Part shown: positions 1 to 10,246 of the stretch, piece by piece | Numbering within the stretch: position 1 is the stretch's first letter | Layout of the letters: each line of letters opens with the position of its first letter | Source: Sinorhizobium terangae | GTDB lineage: Bacteria; Pseudomonadota; Alphaproteobacteria; Rhizobiales; Rhizobiaceae | Assembly: GCF_029714365.1 (NCBI RefSeq) | Contig: NZ_CP121659.1 | Location: 2,666,001 to 2,730,000, forward strand | DNA: 64,000 nt | Direction: 5' to 3' | Position numbers and translations under genes: made by a program | Notes under the pieces: model-generated | The model's input: only the letters and a program-made list of their open reading frames with translations | The model's database searches: none | Told to the model about the DNA's origin: nothing

Positions 1-34
1 GTTCCATCGTGCAGCCTGCTTTAGATCTCACGAC

Positions 35-169
35 TAAATCGTGCACGATTTAAATCTTCACAAACGTTTCGCCACGATTCGGCGTTACATTGTCATCAAT
101 TAAATCGTGCACGATGTTTAGCGGGATGAATTCAACGTGTCAGTACCTTGCGATTAGATCGCGAACGAT
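35..169. promoter_or_regulatory. three OhrR-type operator boxes upstream of ohrR
   Basis: Three related palindromes precede the MarR-family gene. Box 1 at 35-52 is a perfect 18-bp palindrome, TAAATCGTGCACGATTTA. Box 2 at 104-115 repeats its 12-bp core ATCGTGCACGAT. Box 3 at 158-169 is a degenerate copy, ATCGCGAACGAT, 36 bp before the start codon. OhrR regulators bind AT-rich dyads next to their own gene and a divergent ohr peroxidase gene. That ohr gene would lie left of the window, so autoregulation plus control of ohr is the inference. Confidence 0.7.
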
Positions 170-205
170 ATATTTTATCCTATTGATCAAATCTGAGTTG
201 GAACA

Positions 206-658
206 ATGACCAAGGCAGACAGCCCCTCTCACGAAGACCTGATGAAACTCGACAATTTTCTGTGCTTCGCGATCTATTCGACAAACCACGCCTTCACGCG
301 CGTCTACAAGCCGCTGCTCGATGAGTTAGACCTCACCTATCCGCAATATCTCGTGATGATCGTCCTGTGGGAAAAGGACGATCAGACCGTCGGCAGTTTG
401 GGCGAAAGGCTTTTTCTGGAATCGAGCACGCTCACACCCATGCTGAAGCGGCTCGAAGGCATGGGCTACATATCGCGGGTACGAGACCAGGCCGACGAAC
501 GACAAGTGCGCGTGAAATTGACCGACAGCGGCCGCGCCTTGCGGGAAAAGGCCGAGAAGGTACCGCATGGCATTGTCAGCGCGACGGGGATGAAACCGGG
601 GGAACTTGCCCGGCTCAAGCAGGAGATCACGACGCTGCGTACGTCGCTGCTGAGATAA
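206..658 (+). CDS. ohrR: OhrR, organic-peroxide-sensing MarR-family repressor
   Basis: A 150-residue winged-helix regulator of MarR type. The N-terminal stretch LDNFLCFAIYS places a cysteine at residue 20, where OhrR proteins carry the peroxide-reactive Cys. The tract around residues 60-105 has the MarR helix-turn-helix and wing (SLGERL, STLTPMLKRLE, DERQVRVKLT). No second cysteine is present, so this looks like the 1-Cys type, in which oxidation leads to a mixed disulfide with a small thiol. In this family, organic hydroperoxides oxidise the Cys and release repression of ohr, a thiol peroxidase. The three ATCGTGCACGAT-like boxes immediately upstream support autoregulation. The ohr partner is not in the window. 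Transcription converges on the liv operon. Confidence 0.88.
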   Translation: MTKADSPSHEDLMKLDNFLCFAIYSTNHAFTRVYKPLLDELDLTYPQYLVMIVLWEKDDQTVGSLGERLFLESSTLTPMLKRLEGMGYISRVRDQADERQVRVKLTDSGRALREKAEKVPHGIVSATGMKPGELARLKQEITTLRTSLLR

Positions 659-689
659 GCGCCGCCAGGGGCGAAAGCATGCGCATCGC

Positions 690-790
690 TGCTGCATGTG
701 TCCTTGATCGTAGCCGATTTGAGGATACATGCGGCAATTCAGTGCCACAGCGTCCTTGCACGCCTGATCAGACGGGCTGCGCGGTCGGTA
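690..790 (+). repeat. RIME-like intergenic repeat, divergent copy
   Basis: This stretch contains, in order, CTGCATGTGTCCT, CCGATTTGAGGATACATGC, GGCAATTCAGTG and ACAGCGTCCTTG, followed by a weak GC-rich dyad. The same order of modules recurs at 33460-33564, and in reverse orientation at 22231-22334 and 61837-61943. It matches what is known of rhizobial intergenic mosaic elements: about 100 bp, two palindromes, non-coding. It lies between the convergent ohrR and livJ genes. Confidence 0.65.
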
Positions 791-814
791 CACGTGGACT
801 GCTATCACAGAACA

Positions 815-844
815 AAAGACCCGGCGCCTTCACGCCGGGTCTTT
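815..844 (-). terminator. intrinsic terminator of livJ / liv operon
   Basis: A perfect 12-bp stem, AAAGACCCGGCG at 815-826 and its complement at 833-844, encloses a 6-nt loop. Read on the minus strand it ends in a T-rich run (TTTTGTT), 24 bp after the livJ stop. The flanking A and T tracts mean it could also stop plus-strand transcripts from ohrR. Confidence 0.85.
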
Positions 845-867
845 CCAAAAGCGGAATGAAATGACGA

Positions 868-1986
868 CTATTCGTTCTGGAAGTAGCTGTACTTGCCGTC
901 GTCACCCTTCTTCCAGGTGTACATGACGTAGTCCGGGCGGGTGATGTCACCCTTTTCGTCGTAGCCGAGTTCGCCGATTGCGGTCTTGAACGGACCCTTG
1001 GCCTTGATGGCTTCCGCAACGGCCTGCGGATCGTTGCCGCCGGCAGCCTTCGCGCCTTCAGCGATGACCTGAAGAGCCGCATAGGCATAGAGCGTGTAGG
1101 CTTCCGGTTCGAAGCCGGCGTTACGGAACTTCTCGACGAGCTCCTTGGCATTCGGATTCTTGCGCGGATCCGGCGAGAAGGTCATCAGCGTGCCGTCAAC
1201 GGCGTCACCAGCGATCGAGGCCAGTTCGTTCGAGACGATGCCGACACCCGACATCATCGTTGCCTTCAGGCCCTGGTCCTTCATCTGGCGCATGATCAGG
1301 CCAGCTTCCGTGTGCAGACCGCCGTAATAGACGATGGAAACACCGGCTTGCTTCATCTTCGCGATCAGAGCGGAGAAGTCCTTGTCGCCCGTGTTGATAC
1401 CTTCGTAGAGCGCTTCGGTGAGGCCGGCCTCGTTCATTGCCTTCTTGGTTTCATCGGCAAGGCCCTGACCATAGGGGGTCTTGTCGTGAACAACGGCGAT
1501 CTTCGCGTCCTTGAAGTTGGCGGCGAGGTAGGCACCGGCAACCGCACCCTGCTGGTCGTCGCGACCGCAAGTGCGGAACGTGTTCCACAGGCCGCGCTCA
1601 GTGAACTGCGGGTTGGTGGAGGCCGGCGTGACCTGCAGGATGCCGTTTTCGGCGTAGATTTCCGAAGCCGGGATGGACACGCCAGAGTTGAAGTGGCCGA
1701 CGACGAACTTCACGCCGTCTGCAACGAACTTGTTGGCGACCGAAACGCCCTGCTTGGCATCCGACACGTCGTCGCCGAGCACGACCTTGATCTGTTCACC
1801 ATTGATGCCGCCTGCAGCGTTGAGATCGGCAGCCGCCTGTTCCGCACCTTTCTGGAGCTGCGCACCGAACGCAGCATTCGGGCCGGTCAACGGGCCGGCA
1901 ATGCCGACCACAACATCAGCCCACGCAGAGCCGCTAAAGGCGACCATTGCCGTCAGCGCAACGGCCGACAGAAGAGACTTTTTCAT
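868..1986 (-). CDS. livJ: LivJ-type periplasmic branched-chain amino acid-binding protein
   Basis: A 372-residue periplasmic binding protein that captures leucine, isoleucine or valine (possibly other amino acids) and delivers it to LivHMGF. The start at 1986 is chosen because GGGAG lies about 9 nt upstream and the protein then opens with a clean signal peptide ([17 protein letters not shown], cleavage probably after SAWA at residue 23). An in-frame upstream extension to 2088 has no such signal. The mature protein starts [18 protein letters not shown], typical of the type I Peripla_BP_6 fold, and two cysteines later in the protein could form the family disulfide. It is the last gene of the liv cluster, preceded by a stem-loop at 2046-2078 and followed by a strong terminator, consistent with high expression of the binding protein. 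Exact substrate range cannot be read from sequence. Confidence 0.9.
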   Translation of the reverse strand: MKKSLLSAVALTAMVAFSGSAWADVVVGIAGPLTGPNAAFGAQLQKGAEQAAADLNAAGGINGEQIKVVLGDDVSDAKQGVSVANKFVADGVKFVVGHFNSGVSIPASEIYAENGILQVTPASTNPQFTERGLWNTFRTCGRDDQQGAVAGAYLAANFKDAKIAVVHDKTPYGQGLADETKKAMNEAGLTEALYEGINTGDKDFSALIAKMKQAGVSIVYYGGLHTEAGLIMRQMKDQGLKATMMSGVGIVSNELASIAGDAVDGTLMTFSPDPRKNPNAKELVEKFRNAGFEPEAYTLYAYAALQVIAEGAKAAGGNDPQAVAEAIKAKGPFKTAIGELGYDEKGDITRPDYVMYTWKKGDDGKYSYFQNE

Positions 1987-2045
1987 CTTGTTACTCCCAA
2001 TATTCGAGCGGGTCTCGTTTCCAAGCCTGCGCAATGCCCACCTTA

Positions 2046-2078
2046 ATTGCGCCGGTGTTCTTTCGCACCGGCCGCAAT
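2046..2078 (-). other. stem-loop between the small liv membrane gene and livJ
   Basis: Arms GCCGGTG (2051-2057) and CACCGGC (2066-2072), extended by ATTGC and GCAAT with one bulged C, form a hairpin in the 113-bp gap before livJ. It has no T-run, so a processing or stability element is more likely than a terminator. A separate livJ promoter in the gap cannot be excluded. Confidence 0.45.
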
Positions 2079-2099
2079 CGACCGGCACGCGCTGTTCCC

Positions 2100-2444
2100 T
2101 TATTTGGCTTTCCAGGAGAAGGGCGAGGCCTTCTCGTAGAGCCAGTAGTAGTTATTGGTCATTTGCCTGGTCCGGTAGTATCGGAAACCGGCAGTAGCAA
2201 ACAACAAAAGCACGATCGTGTCCACGATATAGTACTGCAGGCTGAACATCGTTCCGCCGAAAAGAGCGTGATGAATGAAGCGGATAGCCCAACCGAGCAG
2301 CGCCACGTAGAGCAGCAGCCGCGGAAAGTTATGCCAGGTATCGGCGACGCTCTTGCCCGTCCGCCAGGCGGTCCAGCCACCCAGCACACAGGTGATGAAG
2401 ATGAACTGCCAGATCGACGTTTCTTCGTAAAGAATTCCCTGCAT
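2100..2444 (-). CDS. small integral membrane protein of the liv operon
   Basis: A 114-residue protein with three likely membrane segments: roughly residues 10-28 ([13 protein letters not shown]), 43-62 ([20 protein letters not shown]) and 68-88 ([19 protein letters not shown]). It ends in a basic and aromatic tail. GGAG lies 9 nt before the ATG. It sits between livF and livJ on the same strand, 24 bp after livF, so it is probably co-transcribed with the transporter. It resembles a family of uncharacterised small membrane proteins found next to liv genes in alphaproteobacteria (I believe DUF6867, from memory). No function is known to me; an accessory role in transporter assembly or regulation is only inference from position. 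Confidence 0.7.
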   Translation of the reverse strand: MQGILYEETSIWQFIFITCVLGGWTAWRTGKSVADTWHNFPRLLLYVALLGWAIRFIHHALFGGTMFSLQYYIVDTIVLLLFATAGFRYYRTRQMTNNYYWLYEKASPFSWKAK

Positions 2445-2468
2445 GTCACATACTCCAGGCGCGGCGCA

Positions 2469-3194
2469 TCAATGGCGGCCACCTTCGAGGTAAGCCGAAC
2501 GGACTTCCGGATTGGCGAGAAGATCCTTGCCTGTCCCGCTCATGGTCACCCTGCCGTTGACCAAGACATAAGCGCGGTCCGACAGCTTGAGCGCGCCGAA
2601 CGCGTTCTGTTCGACGAGGAACACCGTCAGGCCCTCTTGCTTGTTGAGTTTCTTGATCGCCTCGAAGATGCCCTTCACGATCAGCGGCGCAAGGCCAAGC
2701 GAAGGCTCGTCGAGCAGGAGCAGCTTCGGCCGGGCCATCAGCGCGCGCCCGATCGACAGCATCTGCTGTTCGCCGCCCGAAAGCGTGCCGCCGCGCTGCG
2801 CCCGCCGCTCCTTGAGCCGCGGGAAGAGCGTGAAGATCTTTTCGACGTCCTCGTTGAAATACTTCAGGTTGTCGAGGCTCGCTCCCATCTGCAGGTTCTC
2901 GAATACCGTCATGCGCGGGAAGATGCGGCGCCCTTCCGGCGATTGCGCGATCCTGAGACGGGCGATCTCGTGCGTCGGCAGCCGCGTGATGTCCTGACCG
3001 TCGAAGTGGACGGAGCCGGTGCGCGCCTGCGGGCTGCCGCAGATCGTCATCATCAGCGTCGACTTCCCGGCGCCGTTGGCGCCGATAAGGCTGACGATCT
3101 CGCCGCGATGAACCTCCACGTCGACGCCGTTCAGGGCCCGGATGTTGCCGTAATAGGTCTCGACGGCTCTTACATGCAGCAGCGGCGCACTCAT
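2469..3194 (-). CDS. livF: LivF, branched-chain amino acid ABC transporter ATPase
   Basis: A 241-residue cytoplasmic ABC ATPase that pairs with LivG to power uptake. Visible motifs are Walker A GANGAGKST (about residues 37-45), signature LSGGEQQMLSIGRALM and Walker B LLLLDEPSLGL, followed by the switch histidine region FLVEQNAFGAL, in which Asn-Ala replaces the usual H-loop as is common in LivF. The start ATG overlaps the livG stop by 4 nt (ATGA), indicating translational coupling. Length and motif order match LivF rather than the longer LivG. Confidence 0.93.
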   Translation of the reverse strand: MSAPLLHVRAVETYYGNIRALNGVDVEVHRGEIVSLIGANGAGKSTLMMTICGSPQARTGSVHFDGQDITRLPTHEIARLRIAQSPEGRRIFPRMTVFENLQMGASLDNLKYFNEDVEKIFTLFPRLKERRAQRGGTLSGGEQQMLSIGRALMARPKLLLLDEPSLGLAPLIVKGIFEAIKKLNKQEGLTVFLVEQNAFGALKLSDRAYVLVNGRVTMSGTGKDLLANPEVRSAYLEGGRH

Positions 3195-4078
3195 TGCTTG
3201 GTGCCTCCCTGCTCGCCCTCGATTTCCTCGATTTGTTCGATCACCTCTTCAACCTCTTCGTCCTCGACACCCAGATAGGCCGCAATGACCTTCGGATCGT
3301 TCTTCACGAATTCCGGGTTGCCGTCGGAAATCTTCTGGCCGTATTCCAGCACCACCACGTGATCGGAGATCCCCATTACCACGGACATGTCGTGCTCGAT
3401 CAACAGGATGGATGTCCCGGTATCCCGACGGATACCCTGCAACAGGTCGTTGAGCGCATGCGATTCACGTGGGTTGAGGCCTGCCGCTGGCTCGTCGAGG
3501 CAGAGAAGCTCCGGTTCCGTGCACATGGCGCGGGCAATCTCGAGCCGCCGCTGCGCACCATAGGGCAGGTCGCCGGCCGGATCATCGGCGCGGTCGATCA
3601 GTGACGCCTTTTCGAGCCAATGCCTGGCGAGTTCGATGGCCTGTTTGGACGCCTGACGGTAGGCCGGGAAGCCAAACAGACCGAGGAAGGTGTAGCCGGA
3701 CGCCAGCATCAGCTTGTTGTGCTGGGCAACAAGCAGGTTTTCCAGCACCGTCATGCCCGAGAACATCCGTATGTTCTGGAAGGTGCGCGCCACCCTGGCC
3801 TGCTTGGTGATCTCGAAATCGGGCAGGCGCTCCAGCAGATACTCCTTGCCGGACCGCTGGCGCATGGTGATCATGCCCATCGTAGGCTTGTAGAAGCCGG
3901 TGATGCAGTTGAACACTGTCGTCTTGCCCGCTCCGTTCGGGCCGATCAGTGCGGTGATGTCACCGCGAGAGGCTTCGAAAGAGAAATCGTTGATAGCCAT
4001 GAGACCGCCGAAGCGCATCGACAGGTGCTCAACCTTTAGAATGGGGTCTTTTGTCATTGTCGTTGTCTCTATGGCCAT
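3191..4078 (-). CDS. livG: LivG, branched-chain amino acid ABC transporter ATPase
   Basis: A 295-residue ABC ATPase with Walker A GPNGAGKTT near residue 46, a degenerate signature LPYGAQRRLEIARAM, Walker B LLCLDEPAAGLNP and H-loop LIEHDMSVV. These are LivG features, including the AAGLNP extension. The C-terminus is an acidic tail (EDEEVEEVIEQIEEIEGEQ) beyond the usual LivG end, perhaps a short coiled coil. The start codon shares its A with the livM stop (TGATG). A second Met at residue 8 (MTKDPILK) is a possible alternative start. It lies between livM and livF in the classical order. Confidence 0.92.
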   Translation of the reverse strand: MAIETTTMTKDPILKVEHLSMRFGGLMAINDFSFEASRGDITALIGPNGAGKTTVFNCITGFYKPTMGMITMRQRSGKEYLLERLPDFEITKQARVARTFQNIRMFSGMTVLENLLVAQHNKLMLASGYTFLGLFGFPAYRQASKQAIELARHWLEKASLIDRADDPAGDLPYGAQRRLEIARAMCTEPELLCLDEPAAGLNPRESHALNDLLQGIRRDTGTSILLIEHDMSVVMGISDHVVVLEYGQKISDGNPEFVKNDPKVIAAYLGVEDEEVEEVIEQIEEIEGEQGGTKQ

Positions 4079-5463
4079 CAGCCGTGCCCTTCCTTGGTGA
4101 AGCTGCCGGAGACAGCCTTGCGTTCGCGGAGGAACGCAGTCGGTTCGCGGGATCCGACGAAGCCGCGCGGCTTCAGCACCATGACGACGACCATGGCCAG
4201 GCCAAATATCAGCATGCGGTAAAGTTCGGGCGTGAAGTTCGGTCCGAAGATCACCTTGAGGAAGGCGAGCTCGCGCAGGATCTCCGTACCGCCGACCATC
4301 ACAATGGCCGCTATAGCGATACCGGTCAGCGAGCCCATGCCGCCGAGCACGACGATCGCAAGGATGACGGCCGACTCAAGGAATACGAAGGATTCCGGCG
4401 AGACGAAACCCTGGCGCACCGCGAAGAACGACCCTGCAAAGCCGCCGAACATCGCGCCCGTGGCGAATGCCGTCAGCTTGGTCGTCGTCGTGTTGATGCC
4501 GAGCGACCGGCAGGCGATCTCGTCCTCGCGCAGCGCTTCCCAAGCCCGGCCGACCGGCATGCGGCGCAGCCGGATGGTGACAAAGGCCGTAATCATGCAA
4601 AGGCCGAGGATCAGATAGAAGAGGAAGATCTTGTAGTAGGCCGACGAGATCGGCAGCCCCATTATCGCCGCGAAGCCGGTCTTGGAGGCATCGAACTTGA
4701 TGCCGAACAGCGTCGCCTTGGCGATGCCGGACACACCGAACGTGCCCTTGGTCACTTCGGTCCAGTTGATCAGCACGAGGCGGATGATCTCACCGAAAGC
4801 GAGCGTCACGATCGCCAGGTAGTCGCCGCGCAGGCGCAGTACCGGGAAGCCCAGAATCATACCCCAGCAGGCGGACAGAAGACCGGCGACCGGCAAGAGC
4901 ACCCAGAAGGACAGGCCGAAATAGCTTGAAAGCAGCGCATAGGAATAGGCCCCGACCGCATAGAACGCGACGTAGCCGAGGTCGAGCAGACCGGCGAGGC
5001 CGACGACGATGTTAAGGCCCCAGGCGAGCATCACGTAGATCAGGATCTGGATGCCGAAGTTGTCCACCCACTTCAACGATCCCTGGACACCGGTGAGGGC
5101 CAGAATGACCGGCGGATAGAGAATGAGCGCAACGATCGCGATCTTGGAGAAATTGCGGCTGAAAAAGCCCTCCTCCTTCACGACCTCCGGTGCAGCCACC
5201 TTCGCCGCTTTTCTCTGCGCAAGCCAGGGCTGGGCGTAGGCGACCATCAGGAAGCGACCGACCATGGCAATGATCACGAAAGTCGCCAGCAGACCCCAGC
5301 GCTGGGTGAGGATCAGCTCGTTGCGGATGTTCTGGTCGGTCTTGAGGCCGACGAACAGAACGAACAGGCCGAGGGTGACGAGGCCCGCGAAGACAGCCTC
5401 CCGCAGGGCCCGCGCCGTCACCTCAGTGCCAGCGCTTGCAGTGGTAGATGCAATATTTGCCAT
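4078..5463 (-). CDS. livM: LivM, branched-chain amino acid ABC transporter permease
   Basis: A 461-residue inner-membrane permease. An N-terminal extension of about 120 residues with two to three hydrophobic segments ([30 protein letters not shown]) precedes the conserved LivM core, which begins near [42 protein letters not shown]. The conserved cytoplasmic loop [19 protein letters not shown] contacts the ATPase. The long N-terminus is usual for rhizobial LivM. The gene lies 4 nt downstream of livH and overlaps livG by one base. Confidence 0.92.
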   Translation of the reverse strand: MANIASTTASAGTEVTARALREAVFAGLVTLGLFVLFVGLKTDQNIRNELILTQRWGLLATFVIIAMVGRFLMVAYAQPWLAQRKAAKVAAPEVVKEEGFFSRNFSKIAIVALILYPPVILALTGVQGSLKWVDNFGIQILIYVMLAWGLNIVVGLAGLLDLGYVAFYAVGAYSYALLSSYFGLSFWVLLPVAGLLSACWGMILGFPVLRLRGDYLAIVTLAFGEIIRLVLINWTEVTKGTFGVSGIAKATLFGIKFDASKTGFAAIMGLPISSAYYKIFLFYLILGLCMITAFVTIRLRRMPVGRAWEALREDEIACRSLGINTTTTKLTAFATGAMFGGFAGSFFAVRQGFVSPESFVFLESAVILAIVVLGGMGSLTGIAIAAIVMVGGTEILRELAFLKVIFGPNFTPELYRMLIFGLAMVVVMVLKPRGFVGSREPTAFLRERKAVSGSFTKEGHG

Positions 5464-5467
5464 GGAA

Positions 5468-6373
<906 letters not shown>

Positions 6374-6723
6374 TCTTCCCCTGGACCAGATCCTAGCGGT
6401 CCGATCTCTTGTTATTAGAGCTCATTGGTGAGCGTGCTCTTTGCCCCAATTCCATACCTCTTTCAAACGAAAATGAAAGCTAAAAAGTGGTTCTCCTCCG
6501 GATTCTTCGGCGATAAAATCGATTTGGCGTTTTCGAAGCCAGAAAAATCAAAATTTTAGCAGCGATCGCACGCGAAATGAGCACGATTGACCGCAAAGTC
6601 GCGGAAAATCGGCATCAATAGCCTCACGCGTTCCATAGGACGCACAAAGGACGCTGTAGCAATTTGAATTGCGGCCGATGTTGCGATTGGACAATTCGGA
6701 GACTGCCGCAACCGCTTGCCTCG
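6374..6723. other. intergenic region soxG-livH with a partial RIME-like repeat
   Basis: No gene is supported here. The livH-proximal half (about 6400-6560) is relatively AT-rich and is the probable site of the liv promoter. Around 6628-6676 lies a shortened repeat module, GGACGCACAAAGGACGCTGTAGC followed by AATTTGAATTGC, which matches one arm of the RIME-like elements elsewhere in the window. No convincing intrinsic terminator for soxG was found. Confidence 0.5.
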
Positions 6724-7278
6724 TCACCCGGCGAATGCCGCCGTCAGGTCGTGTTCGCGCCCCATTGTCATGAGGTCATCGAAAAGGGACTCCGCATAAG
6801 AGCGCGGAGCGATCAGCTCGAATGCGTCTTGCCCGGTGCGCGCAAGATTGACGGCAATGTGGCCGCAAAGCGCATTCGCGCTGGTCCCGGTCTCAAAGGC
6901 GGCGGGATGCAGGTCGAGGCCGATGCCCTTTGCAAGGATCCGGCGCACCGATGGTCCGGAAAGCCGCAACAAGACGCGCGCGTCGCTTTGATCGACGATA
7001 TGGGCCCGGCCGCTGCACAGGGCATCGAGACGACGTTGCAGCGCCTCCGGCGTATCGTTTTCAGAGACGACCAGCCATTCGCCCGGCGCGCTGAAGCGCA
7101 CCGCGAATTCAGTTGCCGACGACAACAGCTTTTCGACCGCGTCCTCCTCGCCGGCAATGGCAAGCACCAACGCCACCGCCTGCCTGTGGCCGATCGCGAG
7201 ATGATTGGCGCCGGGCGACTGGGGCGTGCCGCGCAGCTTCTCATCGAGCGCATTGCGGTTGTAGTAATCGCGGATCAT
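6724..7278 (-). CDS. soxG: sarcosine oxidase gamma subunit
   Basis: A 184-residue cytoplasmic protein, the smallest folate-domain-like subunit of heterotetrameric sarcosine oxidase. The enzyme oxidatively demethylates sarcosine to glycine, with hydrogen peroxide and methylene-tetrahydrofolate as products. It is recognised by position (10 nt after soxA, last of soxBDAG), size and the GcvT-like stretches WLVVSENDTPEALQRRL and LLRLSGPSVRRILAKG. It resembles SoxG of other rhizobia, including the C-terminal ARTGQDAFELIAPRSYAESL. It has no catalytic motif of its own. Confidence 0.88.
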   Translation of the reverse strand: MIRDYYNRNALDEKLRGTPQSPGANHLAIGHRQAVALVLAIAGEEDAVEKLLSSATEFAVRFSAPGEWLVVSENDTPEALQRRLDALCSGRAHIVDQSDARVLLRLSGPSVRRILAKGIGLDLHPAAFETGTSANALCGHIAVNLARTGQDAFELIAPRSYAESLFDDLMTMGREHDLTAAFAG

Positions 7279-7288
7279 CGGCGCGTCC

Positions 7289-10246
7289 TCAGGCTTTCAT
7301 TCTGGCGTTCTCGGGATCGACGAAGACCGGGTCGCAGACTTCGGCGACAACTTCCTGATCGCGCAGCTTGTCCCACACGACAATCCGTTCGCCGTAGCGT
7401 TCACGGCCGGATTTGAGGAAGGCAAGCGCGATGTGATGACCGAGTGCCGGCGAGAAGCAGGCGGAGCTGACCCAGCCCTGGTCGCTGAGGGTCGACGGCT
7501 TCATGCCCTCGCGCAGCAGATGCGCGCCCGCACGAATGTCCTTTTCCCTGTCCACTGGCTTCAGTCCCACAAGCTGCATGCGGTCTGCGGCCGTCAGTCC
7601 ATATCTCGACGAGAGATGCTTGCCGATGAAGTCCGTCTTGTGGGAGGAAACCATGCGGCCCAGCCCGGCGTCATCAGGCGTCACCCGACCATCGAATTCG
7701 GCATGTGTCGGCAGGCCTTTTTCCACCCGCAGCACATTGAGGGCTTCCACCCCATAGGCGCAGATATCGAAGGCGCGGCCCACGTCCATCAGCTGATCGG
7801 CAACTGCCACGCCAAATCCCGCCGGAACGGCGAGTTCGAAGGCCAACTCGCCGGAGAAGGAGATGCGGAAAAGCCGCGCTTTCAGGCCGCCCTTGAGCGT
7901 GACTGCTCCGGCTGCGAGGAACGGGAATGCCGCGTCGGAGATGTCATCCTCGACAAGCTGCTGCAACACGCTGCGCGCCTTCGGGCCGGCAATCGCTATC
8001 TGCGCCCATTGGTCGGATACGGAGCAGAAACGAACTTTCAGTTCGGGCCAGAGCACCTGCGAGCAATACTCCATGTGTGATATCACGCCGCCCGCCATCG
8101 CGGTCGTCGTCGTGACCAGGAAGTGCTCTTCCGCGAGCCGGCTGACGGTGCCGTCGTCATAGACGAAACCGTCCTCGCGAAGCATCAGGCCATAACGAGC
8201 CTTGCCGACCGGAAGCTTCAACAGCGCGTTGCAATAGAGCCGATTGAGAAATTCAGCCGCGTCCGGGCCAAAAAGCTCGATCTTGCCGAGTGTCGAGACG
8301 TCGCAAATGCCGACGTTGGCCCGTACGTTCAGCACCTCGCGATCGACGCTCTCGCGCCAGGCCTTTTCGCCAGCGCGGGGATACCAGGCGGACCGATACC
8401 AATGACCCGACTCGACGAAGGTCGCGCCGCTTTTCCGTGCCCATTCATGCAGCGGTGATTTGCGCGTGGGTGCCGCGTGTTTGTCACGCGCGGTGCCGGC
8501 AAGCGCGCCGAAGGAAACGGGCGTGTAGAACGGGCGGAATGTCGTCGTCCCCACGTCCGCGGGGCTCACTCCTCGCATGCCTGCAAGAATGCCAACGGCG
8601 TTGATATTCGAGAGCTTGCCCTGGTCGGTAGCCATGCCGCTGGTCGTATAGCGCTTGGCGTGTTCGACGTGGCCGAAGCCTTCGCGCAGAGCAAGCCCCA
8701 GATCCTTCGCGTGCACGTCGTTCTGGAAATCGACAAAGGCCTTGGACTTTGCTCCGGGTACATACCAAAGCGCGGTGACGTGCGGATCAGCTTCCTCGCC
8801 CGTTTCCGGCAGAATGTCCTGAGCGGGCCTGAATCCCAGTTCGGCGGCGATCGCCGACGCCTTGGCAACGCCATCGCCGAGGCAACCGGCAAGCGTGTAG
8901 ACCCCATTTGCCGCGCCGGCGACCCGCAGTCCGCTGCCAACGTCCGGCGCAATGAAGGCGCTCAGTTGATCGGACCAGACCGGTTTCGCCCCGCGTTGGC
9001 AGGCGAGGTGAATGACGGGGCTCCAGCCGCCGGACATGCCGATCGCGTCACAGGGTACGAGTTCCTCGAAGCCCGACCGCTCGACGACGATCCCCGAAAC
9101 CCGCCGGCGTCCCTTGGTATCGACAACAGAGGCCGAACGAATCACGCGCGTGCCCTCAGGCGCGGCGTCTTCTGCCGCTGCACGACTGTCGACGATCACC
9201 GCGATGGCGATGCCCTTGGCGTGGAGGTCGCGGGCTGCCTGATATCCGGCGCTGCCACTGGTAAAGATCGCAACCGATCTGCCGGCCGCCACGCCGTAGC
9301 GGTTCGTATAGATCCTGAGCGCCCCGGCCATCATCACGCCCGGCCGGTCATTGCCGCCGAAGACCAGCGGACGCTCCTCGGCACCGGTCGCGAGAAGCGC
9401 CCGCCTCGCGACGATGCGCCAGACCCGCTCCGTCGGCAGCTTGGCGACAGGCTCCGCCACGTGCTTCTGAACCCGTTCGACGGCGCCGAATACATTGTCG
9501 TCGTACCACCCAAAGACCGTCGTTCGCGGCAACAGGGCCACGTTCGGCAGCGCCTGCAATTCGGCGGCGACACGATCGGCAAGGACATGCGCGGGCGCAC
9601 CATCGATCGCCTGCGTTTCCGAAAGGAGCGACCCGCCGAGGCGGAAATCCTCGTCGGCCAGAATGACGCGAAGGCCGGCGCGTGCCGCGGTAAGCGCCGC
9701 CATCAGGCCGGTCGGGCCGCCACCAACGACGAGCAGGTCGCAGTGTGCCCAGGATTTCTCATAACTTTCCGGATCGCGCTCGAGTACCGCACGCCCGAGA
9801 CCGGCAGCACGACGGATCAGCGGCTCGTAAAACTTTTCCCAAAGCTGCGCTGGCCACATGAAGGTCTTGTAGTAGAAGCCCGCGCCAATGAATGGCGAGA
9901 GAAGATTGCTCACCGCGCCGATATCGAAGCCGAGCGACGGCCAGCGGTTCTGGCTGCGTGCCGTCAATCCGGCGTAGAGCTCCGCAACGGTCGCTTTCGT
10001 GTTCGGATCGCTGCGCGCGCCGGAACCGATCGTGACAAGCGCATTCGGTTCTGACGGGCCGGCGCTAACGATCCCGCGCGGGCGGTGATATTTGAAGCTG
10101 CGGCCGACCAGCAGCTGGTCATTGGCAAGGAGCGCCGAGGCAAGCGTATCCCCGGCAAAGCCGCGCAAGGGGCGGCCGTCGAAACTGAAACTCAGCGAAC
10201 GGCTGCGATCGACCAGTCCTCCCGTCGTCAGGCGATAGGCGGTCAT
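7289..10246 (-). CDS. soxA: sarcosine oxidase alpha subunit
   Basis: A 985-residue flavoprotein. Residues 1-95 form the ferredoxin-like N-terminal domain (FDGRPLRGFAGDTLASALLAN, then FKYHRPRGI). An FAD/NAD-binding domain follows, with GGGPTGLMAALTAARAG near residue 173 and a second dinucleotide stretch ATGAEERPLVFGGNDRPGV. After about residue 600 there is a GcvT-type tetrahydrofolate-binding domain (AFDICAYGVEALNVLRVEKG and the final GERIVVWDKLRDQEVVAEV). This order is diagnostic for the alpha subunit of TSOX, which binds NAD and holds the folate site receiving the methyl carbon. The start overlaps the soxD stop by 4 nt (ATGA). Full length, no disruption seen. Confidence 0.95.
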   Translation of the reverse strand: MTAYRLTTGGLVDRSRSLSFSFDGRPLRGFAGDTLASALLANDQLLVGRSFKYHRPRGIVSAGPSEPNALVTIGSGARSDPNTKATVAELYAGLTARSQNRWPSLGFDIGAVSNLLSPFIGAGFYYKTFMWPAQLWEKFYEPLIRRAAGLGRAVLERDPESYEKSWAHCDLLVVGGGPTGLMAALTAARAGLRVILADEDFRLGGSLLSETQAIDGAPAHVLADRVAAELQALPNVALLPRTTVFGWYDDNVFGAVERVQKHVAEPVAKLPTERVWRIVARRALLATGAEERPLVFGGNDRPGVMMAGALRIYTNRYGVAAGRSVAIFTSGSAGYQAARDLHAKGIAIAVIVDSRAAAEDAAPEGTRVIRSASVVDTKGRRRVSGIVVERSGFEELVPCDAIGMSGGWSPVIHLACQRGAKPVWSDQLSAFIAPDVGSGLRVAGAANGVYTLAGCLGDGVAKASAIAAELGFRPAQDILPETGEEADPHVTALWYVPGAKSKAFVDFQNDVHAKDLGLALREGFGHVEHAKRYTTSGMATDQGKLSNINAVGILAGMRGVSPADVGTTTFRPFYTPVSFGALAGTARDKHAAPTRKSPLHEWARKSGATFVESGHWYRSAWYPRAGEKAWRESVDREVLNVRANVGICDVSTLGKIELFGPDAAEFLNRLYCNALLKLPVGKARYGLMLREDGFVYDDGTVSRLAEEHFLVTTTTAMAGGVISHMEYCSQVLWPELKVRFCSVSDQWAQIAIAGPKARSVLQQLVEDDISDAAFPFLAAGAVTLKGGLKARLFRISFSGELAFELAVPAGFGVAVADQLMDVGRAFDICAYGVEALNVLRVEKGLPTHAEFDGRVTPDDAGLGRMVSSHKTDFIGKHLSSRYGLTAADRMQLVGLKPVDREKDIRAGAHLLREGMKPSTLSDQGWVSSACFSPALGHHIALAFLKSGRERYGERIVVWDKLRDQEVVAEVCDPVFVDPENARMKA

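Noticed and set aside
8477..10054. 525-codon open frame on the plus strand opposite soxA
   Set aside because: No recognisable domain and low-complexity basic composition; soxA is unambiguous on the other strand.
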